64,000 nt of DNA from NCBI GenBank assembly GCA_023362775.1, contig JALMGJ010000002.1, forward strand, positions 105,071,981 through 105,135,980, given 5' to 3'. The position numbers and the translations under genes were made by a program. Origin of the DNA: Charina bottae. Taxonomy: Eukaryota; Chordata; Lepidosauria; Squamata; Charinaidae. Of this stretch, positions 47,446 through 58,005 are shown one piece after another. The number at the start of each line of letters is the position of its first letter. Positions within the stretch are counted from its first letter, which is position 1. The notes under the pieces were generated by a model. That model saw only the letters and a program-made list of their open reading frames with translations, searched no databases and had not been told where the DNA came from.

Positions 47446-48742
47446 TACTTTGTCCACCATCTTGTCAATGTTGATCTCCCTCGCCACACACAGCTGCAGG
47501 CACCAGCAATTCTAATCATGGACCTGATTAAAGCCATCACATTATTTGCTGCTTAGACACTGATGTCAGACTGAAAAGAAAACACGCCTGCATAGAATCC
47601 TCAAGGCAGCTAACAATACTGGCTATTACAATTAAGTGACTATGTTTATAGTACTCTGTAAAAGCAGTGAAAAATTCTAGCAATGCAGTGCTTATTTGGG
47701 TTTTGTTTTCTTTTGAGGGACCAAATGAAACTTGTGACATTTTGCTGTACTTGGCTTTTTTGTAAACACATAGCTTGAGCTTTGTTGGAGCACACTCTAC
47801 AGAAGGCCCCACAAAATGGACAGTGAAATATATTATCCCACATCAGCTCATCAGCAAGATAGCCCTCAAATGCTTAAAGAGCTCATTGTTCAAATGTCTT
47901 TGCTTCTCTCTGGGTCTCCCTCATTTCTTTTTATACTCAGATTTAGATTACATTCTTAGTTGAGTGGAGAGGAGATATTCCCTTCTTTAATTAAATTTCA
48001 TATTTAAAACACTGCCAAGTGGTCCTATATCAACAGCAGTCTTAAGGTTAGTTCCCTTGGAGGTACACTTCCTAAATAATCTGGGTTGTAAACTGTCCTT
48101 GAACAACCAAAGTCCTCCCACTGAAACTCGGTGATTAAAAGAAAGTATAATATATAATAAAAATAGGCTAATGAGCTAGAAATCAGCAACAGAAATACCT
48201 GTCATCTCACAGGTTTTTGGATATGTTGTGGTACACACATGCTTTATTCAGCAGGACTTCACACCTATTACCTTACTAAATAAGTTTGTTTTTTTAATTT
48301 TCAGGAGATTGTTTAAAACAATAATCTGTGCACCCTTTGTGATCCTTTTCAAAAAAGTATTTCTAATGAATGTGTCTATTTCAGAATGAAAGTGTTACTT
48401 TCCATATTGTCATTAACATGGCAATAGTAGGAGCATTTAGCATTTGCAGGACACCATCCAGATAAATAAAAATTCTGCCTAAATCAAAGGCAGAGAACCT
48501 ACAGTTCTAGGATTCTGTTCAACCTGCATTCTAAAATCTTTGGGGAAAGATTGGTACAGAACTCTGGCAAAGAGTGATTGCTCCCTTTCTTGGCTGTTCT
48601 AGAGAAAAGGGGAAGAACAGATAGACCCACCCACCTTTTGCTCTGGCATTGCCTACTAGTTTTTTTGGCCTTGGCCAGCAGATTCAGGCAATAACTCTGG
48701 TGGAAATGGGCCCTGTGACAGAGGGAAAGCTGCACACTCTTC
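47446..48742. other. Intronic sequence, no gene recognised
   Basis: Nothing recognised apart from the flank of the LINE. Confidence 0.35.
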
Positions 48743-48750
48743 CTCTACAT

Positions 48751-49750
48751 CAGAGCTTTCCAAACTGTGTGTTGCAACACATTTCTGTGTCGCGGCAAGG
48801 GCCCAGGTGTGTCGCAGGGGAAGCCAGAAGAGGAGGCCATGCACCACATGGAGCCCCGCCCATCCCTTGCCGCGCCGACAGGTCCCTGCTCTGAACCCAG
48901 CTCTTCAGCTCTCACCGCAGAAGCCAGGTAAGTTAGCAGCCCGGTAGGGGTGCAACTGGGGGGGAGGGTGCAGGGACGCAACTAGGCTGCCGCGTGGGGG
49001 GGTGGGGGGTTCAGGGACCGTGAAGCGCGGTGGCCGGAGACATGGCTTTTCCCTCCCGAGAAGTGCCAGCGGCCTGGCAGCCAAGAAAGGGACGGGGAGG
49101 CGGCTCTGCTGCCCGCCTCGCATGGCCCCCGCGCCGTCCGCATCTCCAGCTCCTCCTTCCCCTTGGTGGTGGCCCCAGCTAGGCAGAGGCGGGACTGGGC
49201 GGGCGGACAGGCGGCGCTCTCCGCCTCCGTGGCCTGGCCTGGCTCGCCGCTTCCTCCCGCGTGGAAGATGGCGGCGGTCTGACACGCGGCCCGCGAGACC
49301 TGAGCTGGGGCCGAGCCGAGGGAGCCTGCTGGCGGCTCCGGCCTGACGAGAGGGCTCCCGGCGCTCCGGGGAGACCCAGCGCGGGTGGCGGGGATGGGGC
49401 AGGAGAGGAGCCGCCGGCGGGAGCACGGCACGAGGAGCGCCTCGCCGGTACCTGCCCGGCTCCACCGCGCTGTCGGAGAAAGGGCGGCTGAGAGGCAGGC
49501 GGGCAGGCAGGGGGTCGCCTGCAGCGGGCTCATCTGACCGTCCTTCCTGGAGCTGCTGGGGCTGGATGGAGCGGTGGGGGACTCGGCATTGCTCCTTCCA
49601 GCGGGTGCTCCAAGCCCAGCTGTTCACCCATCGATCAAGGATCGATCAGGCCCGGGGGCAGGGCTGGCCGAGGGGCTCGGGGGAAGACGGGTCCCTGTTG
49701 CCTGAGACATCCTCACGCATCCTCCCCCCACAATATGGCAGCAATAACAG
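48751..49750. repeat. Left arm of the roughly 1-kb inverted repeat
   Basis: Pairs with 49879-50939. Examples of matching segments are GACAGGTCCCTGCTCTGAAC (about 48880) with its reverse complement near 50800, and GGCTTTTCCCTCCCGAGAAG near 49043 with CTTCTCGGGAGGGAAAAGCC near 50625. The innermost match is CAATATGGCAGCAATAACA against TGTTATTGCTGCCATATTG. Similarity is high along the arm with scattered indels. Confidence 0.9.
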
Positions 49751-49878
49751 GCAGGGCCCGAAAGAGAAGGAAAGCCCCAAGAAAGAACTGGGATCCTGCA
49801 CTTTCCACTCTCCAGAAGAGCGTCCCGCACTTGGATCCATTTCTGCCAGAGCCTTCGCGGCAGGTGGTGGTCGCTGTG

Positions 49879-50939
49879 GTTGTTATTGCTGCCATATTGC
49901 GGGGAGAGGGGGGAGGATGCGTGAGGATGTCTCAGGCAACAGGGACCCGTCTTCCCTCTTCCCCCCCCCAAGCCCCTCGGCCAGCCCTGCCCCCGGGCCT
50001 GATCGATCCTTGATCGATGGCTGAACAGCTGGGCTTGGAGCGCCCACTGGAAGGAGCGATGCCGAGTCCCCCACCGCTCCATCCGGCCCCAGCAGCTCCG
50101 GGAAGGACGGTTGGACGAGCCCGCTGCAGGCGACCCCCTGCCCGCCCGCCTGCCTCTCAGCCGCCCGCTGGCGTGGCGTCTTACCTTCTCCGATGAAGTG
50201 CGGTGGAAGCTGGGCAGGCACCGGCGAGGCGCTCCTCGTGCTGCGCTCCCACCGGCGGCTCCTCTCCTTCTGCTTCTGCCCCGTCCCCACCGCCCGTGCT
50301 GGGTCTCCCCGGAGCGCTGGGAGCCCTCTCGTTGGGCCGGAGCCGCTGGCAGGCTCCCTCGGCTTGGCCCCCACTCAGCTCTCGCGAGCCGCGCGTCAGA
50401 CCACCATCATCTTCCGCTTGTAGGTGACGGGAGGAAGCGGCAAGCCAGGCCAGGCCACGGAGGCGGATAGCGCCGCCTGTCCGCCCGCCCAGTCCCGCCT
50501 CTGCTTAGCTGGGGCCGCCGCCAAGGGGAAGGGGGAGCCGGAGCCGCAGACGGCGCAGGGGGCATGCGAGGCGGGCAGCGGAGCCGCCTCCCTGTCCCTT
50601 TCTCGGCTTTCAGGCTGATGGCACTTCTCGGGAGGGAAAAGCCATGTCTCCGGCCACTGCGCTTCGCGGTCCCTGCACCCCCCACCCACCCCCAGCGTGG
50701 CAGCCTAGTCACGTCCCTGCACCCTCCCCCCCAGTTGCAGCCCTACCGGGCTGCTAACTTACCTGGCTTCTGCGGCGAGAGCTGAAGAGCTGGGTTCAGA
50801 GCAGGGACCTGTCGGCGCGGCAAGGGATGGGCGGGGCTCCATGTGGTGCATGGCCTCCTCTTCCGGGTTCCCCTGTGACACACCTGGGCCCTTGCCGCGA
50901 CACAGAAATGTGTCGCGACACACAGTTTGGAAAGCTCTG
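49879..50939. repeat. Right arm of the roughly 1-kb inverted repeat
   Basis: Reverse-complement partner of 48751-49750, slightly longer because of indels. It ends in a complete transposon terminus followed by ATCTACAA, which shares the TCTACA core with the left flank CTCTACAT. Confidence 0.9.
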
Positions 50940-50984
50940 ATCTACAATTACATACAATACAATACATACAGTATAAGACTGGGG

Positions 50985-51240
50985 GTCCGGGGGGCAGGAT
51001 TTGGAGCTGGCAGCCAATCATGTGGGGTGGGGTTTGGAGCCGGGAGCCAATCACGTGTGCTGGGGGCAGGGTTTGGAGCCGGGAGCCAATCACATGGGCC
51101 GGGGGGGCGGGGTTTGGAGCCGAGAGTCAAATCACATGGGCCGAGGGCGGGGTTTGGAGCCGGCAGCCAATCACATGGGCCGGGGGCGGGGTTTGGAGCC
51201 GGCAGCCAATCATGTGGGCCGGGGGGCGGGGACTCCTCAT
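50985..51240. repeat. Tandem CCAAT-box/GC-rich units in the hAT element
   Basis: About six units of about 40 bp, each with GGGGTTTGGAGCCGGGAGCC then AATCACATGGGC-like sequence and a GGGGGCGGGG stretch. In one unit CCAAT has become CAAAT. The same kind of unit appears at 55085-55215 and, in another hAT family, at 57415-57500. Confidence 0.9.
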
Positions 51241-51315
51241 TAGTGTGTCACGAAATTATGCATGGCTAAAAGGCGTGTCACCAACATGAAAAGTTTGGAA
51301 AGCCCTGCTCTACAT

Positions 51316-52269
51316 GATGAATTCATGTGTTAGAGAAGGAACCTTTTGTTCCCTACAATTCATTTGTGTTCATTTTATCCAATCCTTGGACTGGATCTTA
51401 TGCAAACTAGGCAGGGCAGCTTTCTCCTGGGGAAGAGATAGTAAGCCAAGATCTGATTTAAGGGAAGAAATGTACATTTTTATTTAACAAATAATAGGTG
51501 GAGTATGAGCTGTGACAACAGATTTAGCAATAGGGCTGTCCTTATTTTCCCTATTACTTAGATTTAAACATTATTTTATAATCTTTAAATAGTTTGGAGT
51601 TTTGTTTAATATGAGCAGTTTGGAGATCATGTGCTTGGTTTTTCTTACCCAAATAAGGGTATGTGTCTCCCAAAATGTGCTTCTAGTTTTACTCAGCACA
51701 TTTTGCTTCAGCTGCAGAATCCATAATTTGCTGTAATGCTGCATTATTATTAATAGCACACTTATGGAATTGCATCTGTGTATCTTTAGCATGCCTAACA
51801 CAATTCATACTAAGGAAAAGAAGACAAAGAAGACAAATATTATATTGGGAGGCAGTACAGCAGGTCCCAACTTCTGCATTATTCTCTTTAGAGAAAGAAA
51901 ATCTGTATGGGAATTGACACTGCAGATGGATCACAGCTCATTGGTAGAGGCTACATTGCATATAGAACTTTTCAGAGTTGGTCCCAGGTATTTCTACCTA
52001 AAATAGGAATCAGGAGGCTATGGTTTCACAGATGTTGTTGTACTAAATTGTCAGTATTTCTCGCCATTGATCATGATGGTCCTGGGTGCACCTGAGAAAA
52101 AAAGTTTTGCGTTGATTTGGCCCATGGAGAGGACCTAATGAGCTACACTTTAAAAAGATCATACAGTTAATGCATATGGATGAGAAGAGGTCTACCAGTC
52201 TCCTACAACCATTTCACTCCCACACATATGCCTTTTCCCTTCTTCTCAGTCTGCACAGGATTAAGAGAA
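51316..52269. other. Intronic sequence, no gene recognised
   Basis: Nothing recognised. Confidence 0.35.
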
Positions 52270-53145
52270 ATATTCTTGACATCTGTCAGATGAAGTTGCT
52301 CAACTTTGGTTGGAGTTGGATGCCAGCTGGAAGTGACTACGGTACATCAGTTAGACAGAACTGATGCACAACTTGGAGTTCTCCAGGACTTGCAGCTCCT
52401 GCTCCAGGAAGAGATAGCAGCTGTAAACAGGGAGCCTTCACATAGATTTCACTTGTGCGCCATGTGTACCCATTCCTGGACCAGGAGTCCTTGCTCACAA
52501 TCACTCGTGCTCTGATCACTGGATCTGGATTACTGCACTGAGCATTACATGGGGCTGCCCTTGAAGACTATCTGGAAATTACAGCTAGTCCAGAATGCAG
52601 CACTGCATGCAATTCTGGGTGTTCCATGGTTTGCACATATTACATCACTGCTACATGAGCTGCACTGTCTCACAGTCTCTTCTGGGTGCAATTGAAGGTG
52701 CTGGTTATCACCTTTAAAGCCCTGAATGGCACAGGGCCAGGATATTTGTGAGACCCATTCTCCCCATGGGTATCTGACCATTCCACCAGGGTGGGTGGGT
52801 GCGCTCTAGGTCCCTTCCCTTAAATGCTGCCATCTCACAGGACCTTGGAAGCATGCCTTCTCCGTGGCAGCCCTTGTCCTGTGGAACACCCTCCCCCCTG
52901 AGATGTGGCCAGCCTCCAGCCATCAACTTCTGGAAGGCTTGGAAAAGCTGGCCTTTCCCACAGTAGAGTGAGGCTGGAGCCGAGGGCAGCTGGATGTGGA
53001 TGTTTGGGGGGGTGTTGCCTCTGAGGCACCACTTTGTTATGGTTTTTATAGTTTTCATATTCTTATTGTTGTTTTGTGAGCCTCCTGGGGTTATGGTATA
53101 TAAGAAGGGCAACTATGTAAGTCTTTTCAGTAAATAAATACGTGT
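52270..53145 (+). mobile_element. L2/CR1-type LINE, ORF2 C-terminus and 3' end
   Basis: Plus-strand copy: LDYCTEHYMGLPLKTIWKLQ, LVQNAALHAILGV, HITSLLHELHCLT, then an ALWNTLPPEMWPASSHQLLE-like block. The 3' UTR contains TTGTTTTGTGAGCCTCCTGG and ends near TCAGTAAATAAATACG. Frames are broken. The upstream boundary is approximate. Confidence 0.78.
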
Positions 53146-54533
53146 AAAAGTGAGTGAGAGGCTGTACCGCAATTCCATATGCTTCCCATTGTTAGGAATC
53201 TGTTTCCTTAGTAAATATATATAAAATAAAGATGTTGGTGGTAATGGAAGAATTCTACTTGCATATTTCTTTGGGGGCAAAGCTATGTTGTTGTAACAAT
53301 AAGTACCTTGAAAACTTTGAAAAAATTGTACATAGTTAAGCAATCCTAAATGCTTAAATTTACTACTGATCAAGCTCTGGCTATTGTTGTCTAGACTAAA
53401 GCAAAGGATTTGTCTGTCTCAGCCAGTTAATTTAGGACATCTGATTACAACACAGTAAAAGCTTATATCCCTTCCTCCTGTTTTCTTCCAAATACTTTGT
53501 TCAGCATATTTTTTGCAGGAGATAGAGTTTTAGACTAATATATGATTCATTTGTACAGGCTGTGGATTCATACATTTTCTACAATTGTATCTCTGGATAA
53601 TGAGGGGTATTTATTTATTTTAGATAGGTATATCTCCTTTTCCCACAAGACCACTGAAGGAAGTTTCAAACACAGACAGTATGATTAATTGTATAAATCA
53701 AATGATCAGCAATACATCATTATTTGTAAAAGTTTTAGAATTGAGGCAATATTTAAGAAAAAAAAAACATGATGCACAAACTGAGAAAGAGACAATTCAG
53801 TCTTCAAGATACTTTTAAATACATCTAAAATGGCCATTTGTCAACAAAATGACTTTAGCATGAAACTACTGAAATATATTTAAAGAACTTCAATTCTGGT
53901 CATATAGACTTGAAAGGAGATTATGACATGCTGCCTCACTGTAGGATTTAGTTAATATACATAATCTGGAGGAATTTACTGATGCAGTGAATTATCATTT
54001 CCATTTTTTTTCATTTTAAATTGTCAGACTTTTTTGGATTTTGTTATCCTTTGGCTCAGTCTTTCCAAGAGATATGTAAGATACAGACCACCTTCCCTAA
54101 AAATGTGTCCATTCATTAGGAATTTGTGTCTATATTTTACATATCAGTTGGAAACAATAAGTGAAAAGATAACTAAACACAAAAGCTTTCCCAAACATTT
54201 GTATTTAGTTATCTTTCTCTAAAATAAAAAGGTCTTAGGTACCAATGTATTGTTTGTCTCAAAATCATTCTTGAGATGTGAAGGCACTTCTGTGGGTTGG
54301 GGGTGGGCTTCTCACCAGCTGTTCCATTCATTATTTGGAACTAGAAGACTGCACACCTTTAATATGTTTTCCCACCACAGATCTTTATTGCACCCCACAA
54401 TATTGCAGCTATCTGTAGTTTATTTGCATTGCTGTCATGCAGGCACATTTTCTGGGAAGTAGTTTTGTTTGTGGCTGTTTGAATTCACTGTGCCCATGTC
54501 CATATGAGACATTACAAATGGGTTCATTCAGCA
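53146..54533. other. AT-rich intronic sequence, no gene recognised
   Basis: Nothing recognised. Confidence 0.4.
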
Positions 54534-54541
54534 CACTACAG

Positions 54542-54670
54542 CAGTGTTTCTCAACCTTGGCAAGTTTAAGATGAGTGGACTTCAACTTCCAGAATTCTTC
54601 ATATGCTGTCTGGGGAATTCTGGGAGTTGAAGTCCACACATCTTAAACTTGCCAAGGTTGAGAAACACTG
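54542..54670. mobile_element. hAT-type MITE, nearly perfect palindrome (129 bp)
   Basis: Ends CAGTGTTTCTCAACCTTGGC and GCCAAGGTTGAGAAACACTG; the arms stay complementary through TTAAGATG...GACTTCAACT almost to the centre. Flanks CACTACAG (54534-54541) and CTCTACAG (54671-54678) form an 8-bp duplication with one mismatch. A family common in squamate genomes. It could form a long RNA hairpin if transcribed. Confidence 0.9.
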
Positions 54671-54678
54671 CTCTACAG

Positions 54679-55003
54679 TATGACTTGTTTAATCATGGCT
54701 TGTTAATTAAGCTACAATTTGATGCATTCATACAACATGCTAAGTCACAATATAATAGTGTAAAACAAACAATGACTGGGTCTATAATCTAAAACCAAGC
54801 AAGCCCTGCAACAACTTACATGTGGTGGGAACCAAGCCTATGCCATAACATTGAAATAGTACGATTTTGAAATAGTGCTAAATGGATGTCCAAAAGGAGT
54901 CAGACATATAGTCAGATGAACGTACCAGAGCAAACCCCCTCACTCTAGCCATCTATCAAATCTCACCTCCTCTTCAGTCCTGGCCCACATTAAGGTGAGC
55001 AAC
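54679..55003. other. Intronic sequence, no gene recognised
   Basis: Nothing recognised. Confidence 0.3.
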
Positions 55004-55011
55004 TGGTAGAT

Positions 55012-55903
55012 CAGAGCTTTCCAAACTTTTCATGTTGGTGGCACACCTTTTAGACATGCATCATTTTGCAACACAGTAATAACAGGGCTCCCCGTCCCCC
55101 GGCCCAAGCGATTGGCTCCCGCCTGCAAACCCTACCCCCCAGCCCACGCGATTGGCTCCCGCCAGAAAAACCCAGCCCCTGGCCCACGCGATTGGCTCCC
55201 TCCTGAAAACCCCGCCCCGCGTTTACCAAACTATTACCATGCATATCCAAATAATATTTATGGGGGGAGGGGATGATTCCTGGTCCTGGAGTGCTGCGAG
55301 AGGAAGCACCCCCCCCCCCCCAAGAACACCCGGGGCTTTGGGACATTTGCAAAAGTCCCGCATCCGAAGCCCCTGAAGGAGGGAGAGAGGCACTCCCCAA
55401 GACGCCCTTTCAAAACTCAATTCCGTGCAGCCAGCAGGACGCTGAGGGAAGGAATGGCGATTAAAGCCTGTTGTTGTGATTTAGCTTCACCTGCCTGCTG
55501 CTCCTGAAATGGAAAAGAAGGTTTGATGTTGGCTGATTTGAGTTCAGGGGCTCACGCGACGCCGCACGGGCAGAAGCCTCTCCGCTGGGCAATGTGTTTG
55601 GCCGGCCCCCGGGATGCACCTGGAGGCGCGGGGCGCCTGGGGCTCCTGGTCTGCCGCCTTCCTAACCGGGCAAACGCTTTAATCACCATTCCTTCCCTCG
55701 GCGTCCTGCTGGCTGCATGGAATTGAGTTTTGAAAGGGCGACTTGGAGAGCGCCTCTCTCCCTCCTTCAGGGGCGCGCTGATTGGTGGGGGTGCCTCTTC
55801 TTCTGGCTCCCCCCTAATCAGCACTTCCGGGTAGTCTGGTGACACACCCAGACACTGCCGGCGACACAGTAGTGTGTCGCGACACACAGTTTGGAAAGCT
55901 GTG
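55012..55903 (+). mobile_element. hAT-type element with CCAAT array and internal inverted repeat (892 bp)
   Basis: Left end CAGAGCTTTCCAAACTTTTC, right end CAGTTTGGAAAGCTGTG (two bases differ from the usual CTCTG). Perfect 8-bp duplication TGGTAGAT at 55004-55011 and 55904-55911. At 55085-55215 three units carry CGATTGGCTCCCGCC. At about 55370-55470 and 55675-55780 two roughly 100-bp arms are inverted (CAATTCCGTGCAGCCAGCAG against CTGCTGGCTGCATGGAATTG). The right end carries GTGTGTCGCGACACAC. No transposase. Confidence 0.88.
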
Positions 55904-55911
55904 TGGTAGAT

Positions 55912-57017
55912 GCTTTACATGCCAGCTGGTGATACTTGGTGGGAAGGCAAATGAAGCCAAGAGATTCATTTGCCAACCTATCACTTTCTTTAACTTGTCC
56001 CACATTAAAGCTGTAAGGACAGCAACATTCCACAGCCTCATTCCTCAGGCAGAATACAGCTCAGTCAGGAGGGCAGGGGAAAAGTATACTGGCATATTTT
56101 GTGCCCTGCCCACCCCCAGGACTATAGGGAAGCACTTTAACGTGGCAATGAAGAAGAGTCCAAAGTCATAGCTTAATGTGAAACATGAATGAAGATGCTC
56201 AGTAGTAATTTGGTGATGCTAATAGATGATGTGTAAACAACCCAAAGTTGTGGGTCTCTTTTTAAATCAAGCACAGGAGAAACAGTTTAATCAGCTCCTG
56301 AAAAATACCATAATTTTCTAAAGGTGGCCTTTTTACCAAATGAATTGAAAAGTTGGCTGATTTTGTTATGATCAGATTCATCAGTTAGACACATTGATGA
56401 AACTAAGTGACTATCACTTGGCACAGTTTAAAGTAACCCATCTTGCTTATGGTAGAGTAAATATTGCTTAAACTTATCACGGTACCCTGTGCAATCTTAC
56501 CCTTCTTAAAAAGGCAAAATACCTTTAATTTTCATGACACTTCCATGGCCTATCTTTTGATGCCATATGTAAATATAAACTGAGAACTATTTGATAGGAG
56601 AAGTCAGGTTTCATAGATGGAGCCAAGGTCTCTGAAAGGCTAATTGCATCATGCATAAGACAGTATAGCAATTAGTTTTCAATAGGAGTAAAGAGACTTT
56701 GGAGTATGCTATCAGTAAGCTTAAAGTAATTTCAATTTTAATTAATATGATGTGGAATTTTGCCTGAGGCATTTCAGGAGGGGGCATTTCAGTTTAAGAC
56801 AACAAAGGAAATGATGGCGAGGATTCACAACCGTCCTTTAAAGTACTAGTGCATAATTTCCATCAACTGCACCAAACCTTGAATGGAATACCGAAGGCCA
56901 TGTTCCAAATATGATTTTTGGGAAGGCTCAGGAATTTTAAGGGATAAATGGGTGCCTTAAGTGTCTGGAAGGCTTAAGGCATAAACTTTGCTCCTAATCT
57001 CCCCCAAATGCAATCAG
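55912..57017. other. Intronic sequence, no gene recognised
   Basis: Nothing recognised. Confidence 0.35.
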
Positions 57018-57029
57018 TAAACAAACAAG

Positions 57030-57345
57030 GGGTGTGGTGGCTCAGCGGGTAAGACACCAGGCTTGTCGATCGGAGGTTCGAGACCCGAGTGCCGCGTGAT
57101 GGAGTGAGCTCCCGCACTAGCCCCAGCTCTTGCCAATCTAGCAATTCGAAAGCATGCAAATGCAAGTAGATAAATATTTGGTGGGAAGGTAACAAAGTTC
57201 CACACTTGTCATGCTGGTAACATGTCCGCGGAAGCATCTTTGGACAACGCTGGCTCTTTGGCTAACAAACGGAGATGAGCACCGGCCCCTAGAGTCGGAC
57301 ACGACTGCACAAATGTGCGGGGGGAACCTTTACCTTTACCTTAAA
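57030..57345 (+). mobile_element. tRNA-derived SINE (Sauria type) later hit by a hAT element
   Basis: Head GGGGTGTGGTGGCTCAGCGG, B-box-like GGTTCGAGACCC, usual body and CCTTTACCTTTACC tail. The left target duplication TAAACAAACAAG is at 57018-57029. The right copy is read across the younger hAT insertion: its duplicate CCTTAAAC plus AAACAAG at 57879-57890. The SINE is therefore older than the hAT element in its tail. Confidence 0.9.
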
Positions 57346-57346
57346 C

Positions 57347-57875
57347 CAGTGGTCGGCAAACTTTTTTATGCCAGGGGCCATTTTGACATTTATAACATTT
57401 ATAACATCACTCGAGGGCCAGGGGGCGGGGTTTGAGGGTGGGAGCCAATCGCGCGGAAGTGGGTGGGGTTTGCAGGCGGGAGCCAATCGCGTGGAAGGGG
57501 GCGGGGGAGGTTTGGAAGAAGGAGAAGGGAAAGAGAGGCTCGACTGCTCCAGTCGCTTCTCTTCCGAAGCTGCTCACGCCCCCAGTCCAGGCAAAGTAAA
57601 GCTGGTGGGGAATCCAGCGCGGGAGCGGGGTTTGCAGACGGGAGCCAATCTTGCCCACTTAGGGCCCGCCGCCGCCATGCCCGCCGCCACGCACACCATG
57701 CCCGCTGCCACGCCTGCCCCCGCCACGTCCACTGCCGCGCCTGCCCCCGCCACGCACACCATGCCCGCTGCCGCGCCTGCCCCCGCCACGCTCGCCACGC
57801 CTGCCTGTGGAAGAGCCACACTCAAGGGGCCAAGGAGCCGCATGTGGCTCGCGAGCCATGGATTGCCGACCCCTG
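57347..57875. mobile_element. hAT-type (Charlie-like ends) element inserted in the SINE tail (529 bp)
   Basis: Ends CAGTGGTCGGCAAACTTTTT and ATTGCCGACCCCTG. Perfect 8-bp duplication CCTTAAAC at 57339-57346 and 57876-57883. Inside are GGGAGCCAATCGCG-type units at about 57440, 57478 and 57640, and a C-rich minisatellite at 57673-57800 built on GCCACG and CCTGCCCCCGCCACG units. No transposase. Its terminus is a different hAT family from the CAGAGCTTTCC elements, but it carries the same CCAAT unit. Confidence 0.9.
57673..57800. repeat. C-rich minisatellite within the hAT element
   Basis: Tandem, partly nested units containing CCCGCTGCCACGCCTGC and CCCCCGCCACGCACACC. It explains the Ala/Pro-rich ORFs on the plus strand and Gly/Ala-rich ones on the minus strand. 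Confidence 0.85.
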
Positions 57876-57890
57876 CCTTAAACAAACAAG

Positions 57891-58005
57891 TCAATTTTTC
57901 GGCCAAGCCTTTCTTGGAATACAAAAGAAACTCACAATAGCTGCATGTGCTCCCCTAAGCTAGACGTTTTGCATCCTTGCTTTAAAGGCTGATTTTATGT
58001 GAATT
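57891..58005. other. Short intronic spacer
   Basis: Nothing recognised between two hAT-type insertions. Confidence 0.3.

Larger units (their letters stand above)
48751..51307 (-). mobile_element. Large hAT-type element containing a 2.2-kb foldback
   Basis: Ends CAGAGCTTTCCAAACTGTG (left) and AAGTTTGGAAAGCCCTG (right). Perfect 8-bp target duplication CTCTACAT at 48743-48750 and 51308-51315. The left end is the GTGTCGCGACAC type; the right end is the CATGTTGGTGACAC type in reverse, so the element lies inverted relative to 34815-35048. Inside, 48751-49750 and 49879-50939 are inverted repeats of about 1 kb around a loop of about 130 bp. The second arm ends in another full terminus (GTGTCGCGACACACAGTTTG then GAAAGCTCTG) at 50939. 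From 50985 to 51240 there are about six tandem CCAAT-type units. Very CpG-rich. ORFs up to 240 codons occur in both arms but carry no transposase motif. Confidence 0.85.

Noticed and set aside
48905..49627. 240-codon ORF on the minus strand, with 183- and 163-codon neighbours
   Set aside because: It lies in the CpG-rich foldback, has matching ORFs in the other arm, is Pro/Arg/Ala-rich without domain motifs, and stops are rare only because of GC content.
57399..57940. Ala/Pro-rich ORFs of 116-190 codons
   Set aside because: They translate the C-rich minisatellite inside a hAT element in several frames.
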